Positions 5,719-8,056 of a stretch of 8,056 nucleotides of DNA are shown piece after piece (position 1 is the first letter of the stretch; each line of letters starts with the position of its first letter). Source of the stretch: JACDET01 sp035568375 (GTDB taxonomy: Bacteria; Patescibacteriota; Microgenomatia; Levybacterales; UBA12049); contig DATMOG010000018.1 of assembly GCA_035568375.1 (NCBI GenBank), forward strand, positions 1 to 8,056, given 5' to 3'. The notes beneath the pieces are model-generated. The model did not search any database. It saw only the letters and a program-made list of their open reading frames with translations, and was not told the DNA's origin. Position numbers and translations under genes: made by a program.

Positions 5719-6918
5719 ATGTTTAGATCGAAATCAAGAAATACTAACTATGCCAAATCCGGAGCTCGTACGTATTCGTCAAGAGCAAATTTTCGTCGTG
5801 GAACAAAGCTTGAAAAAAAGCTTGATCCGAATCTTTTTATCAAAAAAGCAGTTGAGGCACCTATACAAGACGAAAATAGAGCAAGTATGCTCTTTTCGGA
5901 ATATCCAATAATAGATAAATTAAAGCGAAATATTGCAGATCATGGATATACTGCTCCAACAACAATCCAGGAAAAAGCAATCCCGGAATTGCTTGCTGGA
6001 AAAGATATCATTGGTATAGCCAATACAGGTACAGGTAAGACAGCAGCATTTCTTATTTCTTTGATCAATAAATCCTATCTTGATAAGAATCAAAGAGTTC
6101 TAATAGTGGTCCCTACTCGTGAACTTGCAATACAGATACGTGATGAATTCCGTATATTTGCAAAAGGATTAGAGTTAGAAGCTGTAGCAATTATCGGAGG
6201 GGCAAATATTAAAATGCAAGTCAATACATTACGGCATAATCCTCATTTTGTAATTGGAACACCTGGTAGACTTAAAGATTTAATTGAAAGAAAAGTTTTG
6301 AATTTAGGTTTATTCCGAAATATTGTTCTTGATGAAGTAGATAGAATGGTTGATATTGGATTCAAAAGAGAAGTTGAAAATCTTATCTCACTTCTTCCTA
6401 AGATTCGTCAATCATTATTCTTTTCGGCTACACTAGACAGCAAAACTCGAGATATCTTGAGTAATTTTGTTACTAATCCTGTAACTATTTCAGTTAAGCA
6501 ACAAGCCACAGCTGAAAATATTGATCAAGATATTGTTCGATTGCCTAATAATAGATCAAAAATAGATATGTTGCATGATCTTTTAGTTCAATCAGAATTT
6601 GAAAAAGTGATCATTTTTGGACGTACAAAATGGGGAATACAAAAGTTAACAAATGAACTTGTGCATCGTGGATTTAATGCTGATGCAATTCATGGTAATA
6701 AAAATCAAAATCAGAGGCAGAGAGTTTTACAACAATTTAAGCGTAATGAGATTCAAATACTGTTAGCAACAGATGTAGCTTCACGTGGACTTGATATTGA
6801 GAATGTAACACATGTCATTAACTATGATGCACCAACTTCTTATGATGATTATATTCATAGAATAGGAAGAACAGGTCGGGCAGGTAAAAAAGGTACTGCC
6901 CTCACGTTTGTTGAGTAG
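5719..6918 (+). CDS. DEAD-box-type ATP-dependent RNA helicase (motif II DEVD)
   Basis: A 399-aa helicase expected to unwind RNA, for example in ribosome assembly or mRNA turnover in the cytoplasm. After a basic, serine/arginine-rich tail (1-35) it shows Q motif GYTAPTTIQ (76-84), motif I ANTGTGKT (101-108), Ia PTRELA (132-137), Ib TPGR (181-184), motif II DEVD (205-208), III SAT (236-238), V TDVASRGLD (351-359) and VI HRIGRTGRAG (380-389). Both RecA domains are complete, but the protein ends only ten residues after motif VI, with none of the basic or RNA-binding tail common in CsdA, DbpA or RhlE. The N-terminal tail may do that job. Motif II has valine in place of the usual alanine. AGAG lies about 7 nt before the ATG. 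The long leader recalls cold-regulated helicase genes, an inference only. Confidence 0.94.
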   Translation: MFRSKSRNTNYAKSGARTYSSRANFRRGTKLEKKLDPNLFIKKAVEAPIQDENRASMLFSEYPIIDKLKRNIADHGYTAPTTIQEKAIPELLAGKDIIGIANTGTGKTAAFLISLINKSYLDKNQRVLIVVPTRELAIQIRDEFRIFAKGLELEAVAIIGGANIKMQVNTLRHNPHFVIGTPGRLKDLIERKVLNLGLFRNIVLDEVDRMVDIGFKREVENLISLLPKIRQSLFFSATLDSKTRDILSNFVTNPVTISVKQQATAENIDQDIVRLPNNRSKIDMLHDLLVQSEFEKVIIFGRTKWGIQKLTNELVHRGFNADAIHGNKNQNQRQRVLQQFKRNEIQILLATDVASRGLDIENVTHVINYDAPTSYDDYIHRIGRTGRAGKKGTALTFVE

Positions 6919-6932
6919 ATATTGTCTATAAT

Positions 6933-7364
6933 TTATTGAAAGGTATGTTCACCTCTGCTTTTTCTTGACGCAGCCTCGATTACTCTCTGTCCAACTACAA
7001 TATCATGTTTCGTTTGTTCCGCAATTTGTAGTTTAAGTACATTTTTGAAGGAAAACCAATTAAATATACTATTGTTTGTTGCTGAAAAATCTTGTAGCTC
7101 ATCTATCTCTGCGTAAAAGATGCAATGATTGGTGTTTTCTTTTTCATAAGAATATATAGGGTGAACGGTAGGAATTGTTATTTCTAAGAATTCTTTGACT
7201 GCATTTTTGAACATTATTCCGGGATCCTCTTTTTCAGTATGATGTTTTCCAAATAAAAACCACTGAGATAAGAGATTTTGTGAAGAAATATCTTGTTGCA
7301 AGAGAATTTGTTGAGAAGGTAAATGATATAAAAATCCACTTGCATAAAACTTTTTATGCATCAT
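6933..7364 (-). CDS. Divergent Nudix-domain protein
   Basis: A 143-aa protein with the Nudix fold pattern: an opening strand and turn (FYASGFLYHLPSQQILLQQ, 6-24), a W-x-L-F-G start of the Nudix box (35-39), a helix, and a C-terminal WFSF...HDIVVGQRVIEA (103-131) typical of the family. Nudix enzymes hydrolyse nucleoside diphosphates linked to other groups using REUxEE glutamates and a metal. Here that core reads K57-E58-F59-L60-E61-I62, so one catalytic glutamate and the arginine are replaced, and the glycine near the box end is also missing. Activity may be reduced, altered or lost. It converges on the helicase with 14 bp between the stop codons. Two ATG codons in tandem start it, 5 nt after a TATACT -10. 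No Shine-Dalgarno is visible. Confidence 0.75.
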   Translation of the reverse strand: MMHKKFYASGFLYHLPSQQILLQQDISSQNLLSQWFLFGKHHTEKEDPGIMFKNAVKEFLEITIPTVHPIYSYEKENTNHCIFYAEIDELQDFSATNNSIFNWFSFKNVLKLQIAEQTKHDIVVGQRVIEAASRKSRGEHTFQ

Positions 7365-7369
7365 TATTA

Positions 7370-7377
7370 AGTATACT
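7370..7377. promoter_or_regulatory. Palindromic -10 AGTATACT, possibly bidirectional
   Basis: This perfect palindrome reads TATACT on both strands. On the minus strand it ends 5 nt before the Nudix ATG, fitting a leaderless transcript. On the plus strand it ends 4 nt before the ATG at 7382. No good -35 is seen in either direction. Confidence 0.35.
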
Positions 7378-7381
7378 ACAA

Positions 7382-7489
7382 ATGAGAAAAAAATGCTTGA
7401 GTTTTTACAGGGATTCGATTATTGTTCTATGGTTTAATAACTGTATTCTATACTTAGCTATCTATATTGCTCTTATTACAATCTTTTAA
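7382..7489 (+). CDS. Possible 35-aa single-span membrane peptide
   Basis: The frame starts with the basic MRKKCLSFYRD and continues as one hydrophobic stretch (IIVLWFNNCILYLAIYIALI), like a tiny membrane protein with its N-terminus inside. TATACT lies 4 nt before the ATG, slightly close for a leaderless start. There is no Shine-Dalgarno and no recognised family. It sits between the Nudix and cysteine-peptide genes. It could be chance, as AT-rich DNA readily encodes hydrophobic runs. Confidence 0.2.
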   Translation: MRKKCLSFYRDSIIVLWFNNCILYLAIYIALITIF

Positions 7490-7501
7490 CGAAAAGGGGC
7501 T

Positions 7502-7531
7502 TTCACATATCTGTTAGGAAAATGATACAAT
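7502..7531 (+). promoter_or_regulatory. Promoter of the cysteine-peptide gene
   Basis: -35 TTCACA (7502-7507), an 18-base spacer ending in TGA, and -10 TACAAT (7526-7531), each hexamer matching 5 of 6 consensus bases, with a TGn extension. Transcription would start about 2-3 nt before the ATG at 7541. Confidence 0.55.
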
Positions 7532-7540
7532 AAATTATTG

Positions 7541-7741
7541 ATGAAATTTGTGCTTATTTTTGTTGCTATTATTTTAGTATTATCATCATTTATTCTTTTC
7601 ACGTCATATACTGCTACAAAAAATGAATTGTCACAAAAACACAACTCAAAAGTTTTATGTGCAGGTAAAATCAAGAATTGCAATAAAGTACCTTCAGGCA
7701 TTCCAAAGGGGGTATGTGCTCCCGGTAGAACTTGTACATAA
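7541..7741 (+). CDS. Small exported four-cysteine peptide, 66 aa
   Basis: Not a family I recognise. Residues 3-23 form a hydrophobic helix after a single lysine, a signal peptide or membrane anchor. The remainder is basic, with cysteines at 40, 47, 59 and 65 spaced C-x6-C-x11-C-x5-C, the last cysteine being the second-last residue. Prolines and glycines lie between them (VPSGIPKGVCAPG). This suggests a small domain held by two disulfides outside the membrane. I take the ATG at 7541; a TTG immediately before it would add one residue. No Shine-Dalgarno is present, but a good extended -10 promoter places the transcript start almost at the ATG. Such peptides can be toxins, adhesion factors or envelope proteins; nothing here decides among them. 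Confidence 0.6.
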   Translation: MKFVLIFVAIILVLSSFILFTSYTATKNELSQKHNSKVLCAGKIKNCNKVPSGIPKGVCAPGRTCT

Positions 7742-7802
7742 TCGTATCGTATTAATAAGTTATTTTTCGTATACTACGTAAAGTACTATTTTGTGAATCA
7801 TT

Positions 7803-7811
7803 TGTTATACT
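7803..7811 (+). promoter_or_regulatory. Extended -10 element (TGtTATACT)
   Basis: TATACT with the TGn extension, 10 nt before an ATG at 7822. It could drive the tiny frame there or act as an upstream promoter for the putative rRNA leader. No matching -35 was found. Confidence 0.3.
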
Positions 7812-7821
7812 TGAAATGTAA

Positions 7822-7908
7822 ATGGGTAAATTATCAAGATATTTTATCAGTATAAAAAAGAACAGTAATAAAAATCCTTTGACACGGCTCTATAATCGGC
7901 ACAAATAG
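7822..7908 (+). CDS. Possible 28-aa basic peptide
   Basis: A short frame, MGKLSRYFISIKKNSNKNP and nine more residues, strongly basic and lacking cysteine. It begins 10 nt after an extended -10. It runs through the TATAAT promoter box at 7891, which argues that this DNA is regulatory and the frame incidental. Confidence 0.15.
   Translation: MGKLSRYFISIKKNSNKNPLTRLYNRHK
7879..7900 (+). promoter_or_regulatory. Probable rRNA operon core promoter: consensus -10 with GC discriminator
   Basis: A perfect TATAAT (7891-7896) is followed at once by CGGC, like the GC-rich discriminator of rRNA promoters that makes them sensitive to growth rate and ppGpp in well-studied bacteria. A perfect TTGACA (7879-7884) lies just upstream, but only 6 bases separate the two boxes, too close to act as a normal -35/-10 pair. 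The -10 may work without it. Confidence 0.45.
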
Positions 7909-7927
7909 TATAAGTGAAAGACTAGCT

Positions 7928-7993
7928 ATGAAAAGTCAAGTGGAGAAAATTGATAAGAAAATACTGAATAAATTGAAACTTGGAAGTGGATGA
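7928..7993 (+). CDS. Possible 21-aa peptide in the rRNA leader
   Basis: The frame MKSQVEKIDKKILNKLKLGS plus glycine lies between the TATAAT box and the boxB-like hairpin. It is lysine-rich and could form a short helix. There is no clear ribosome site. If the region is an rRNA leader it is unlikely to be translated. Confidence 0.12.
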   Translation: MKSQVEKIDKKILNKLKLGSG

Positions 7994-8010
7994 TAAAGCC
8001 ACAACAAAAA

Positions 8011-8029
8011 GACGCATTTTGTATGCGTT
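8011..8029 (+). other. boxB-like hairpin of an rRNA leader
   Basis: ACGCAT (8012-8017) and ATGCGT (8023-8028) form a perfect 6-bp stem, plus a closing G-U pair, around the loop TTTGT. It ends 3 nt before the boxA-like sequence, the same order as boxB-boxA in bacterial rRNA leaders. A competing fold is possible: ACAAAA (8004-8009) with TTTTGT (8017-8022). Confidence 0.45.
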
Positions 8030-8032
8030 GTA

Positions 8033-8044
8033 GCTCTTTGACAA
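8033..8044 (+). promoter_or_regulatory. boxA antitermination element, likely just upstream of 16S rRNA
   Basis: GCTCTTTGACAA differs by one base from the E. coli rRNA boxA core GCTCTTTAACAA, the site bound by NusB-NusE (S10) to prevent early termination and aid rRNA processing. A hairpin precedes it and a consensus -10 lies about 140 nt upstream. The 16S gene would begin past the right edge. The contained TTGACA (8038-8043) could alternatively be the -35 of a promoter continuing out of view. Apart from the listed elements I see nothing else in 7742-8056. Confidence 0.55.
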
Positions 8045-8056
8045 GACATCGGATCA

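Noticed and set aside
7486..7701. Minus-strand 71-aa frame opposite the cysteine peptide
   Set aside because: The plus-strand frame has a signal-like N-terminus, patterned cysteines and a promoter; the minus frame shows none of these.
8038..8043. TTGACA as the -35 of a promoter at the right edge
   Set aside because: Possible, but the flanking bases match boxA at 11 of 12 positions and a hairpin precedes it, so rRNA boxA is preferred; the -10 position would be outside the window.
1..8056. Mobile element, CRISPR array, tRNA or defence system
   Set aside because: No transposase or integrase motifs, regularly spaced repeats, tRNA-like cloverleaf or nuclease/toxin modules were found on reading both strands.

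Overview
The window is AT-rich bacterial chromosomal DNA using the standard code: TGA, TAA and TAG all terminate intact genes. It shows no insertion sequence, phage gene, CRISPR array or tRNA. Low GC, compact genes, weak or absent Shine-Dalgarno sites and several -10 boxes almost touching start codons suggest a small-genome bacterium. Patescibacteria-like is my guess, but I cannot place it from the sequence alone.

Layout. (1) 33-1520, minus: a membrane sensor histidine kinase whose N-terminal domain matches the copper/ethylene-binding domain of plant ETR1, followed by PAS, HisKA and HATPase. No response regulator is in the window. (2) 1521-2171: a long divergent spacer with several promoter-like boxes and overlapping short frames, possibly a decayed gene. 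(3) 2172-2750, plus: an unrecognised 192-aa protein. (4) 2751-3029: a spacer with a long imperfect hairpin. (5) 3030-4620, plus: a NitT/TauT-type ABC permease and ATPase, one base apart, with no substrate-binding protein. (6) 4670-5416, plus: a secreted polysaccharide deacetylase. (7) 5417-5718: a spacer with a near-consensus promoter and a roughly 190-nt leader for a DEAD-box-type RNA helicase (5719-6918) whose motif II reads DEVD. (8) 6933-7364, minus, convergent with the helicase: a divergent Nudix protein. (9) 7541-7741, plus: a 66-aa exported four-cysteine peptide. (10) 7742-8056: what looks like the promoter and leader of a ribosomal RNA operon (consensus -10, GC-rich discriminator, boxB-like hairpin, boxA); the 16S gene would start beyond the right edge.

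How the parts relate. The permease and ATPase clearly form one importer, and the deacetylase follows closely but seems to have its own promoter. The kinase, helicase, Nudix protein and cysteine peptide look like separate units. The most distinctive shared pattern is regulatory: several genes have a -10 box, often with a TG extension, ending only 5-11 nt before the start codon, as expected for leaderless or nearly leaderless mRNAs. The helicase and putative rRNA unit have long leaders instead. I see no convincing new multi-gene system. The best leads are the ETR1-like sensor with altered polar residues, the leaderless layout, the binding-protein-less importer, the cysteine peptide and the rRNA leader.
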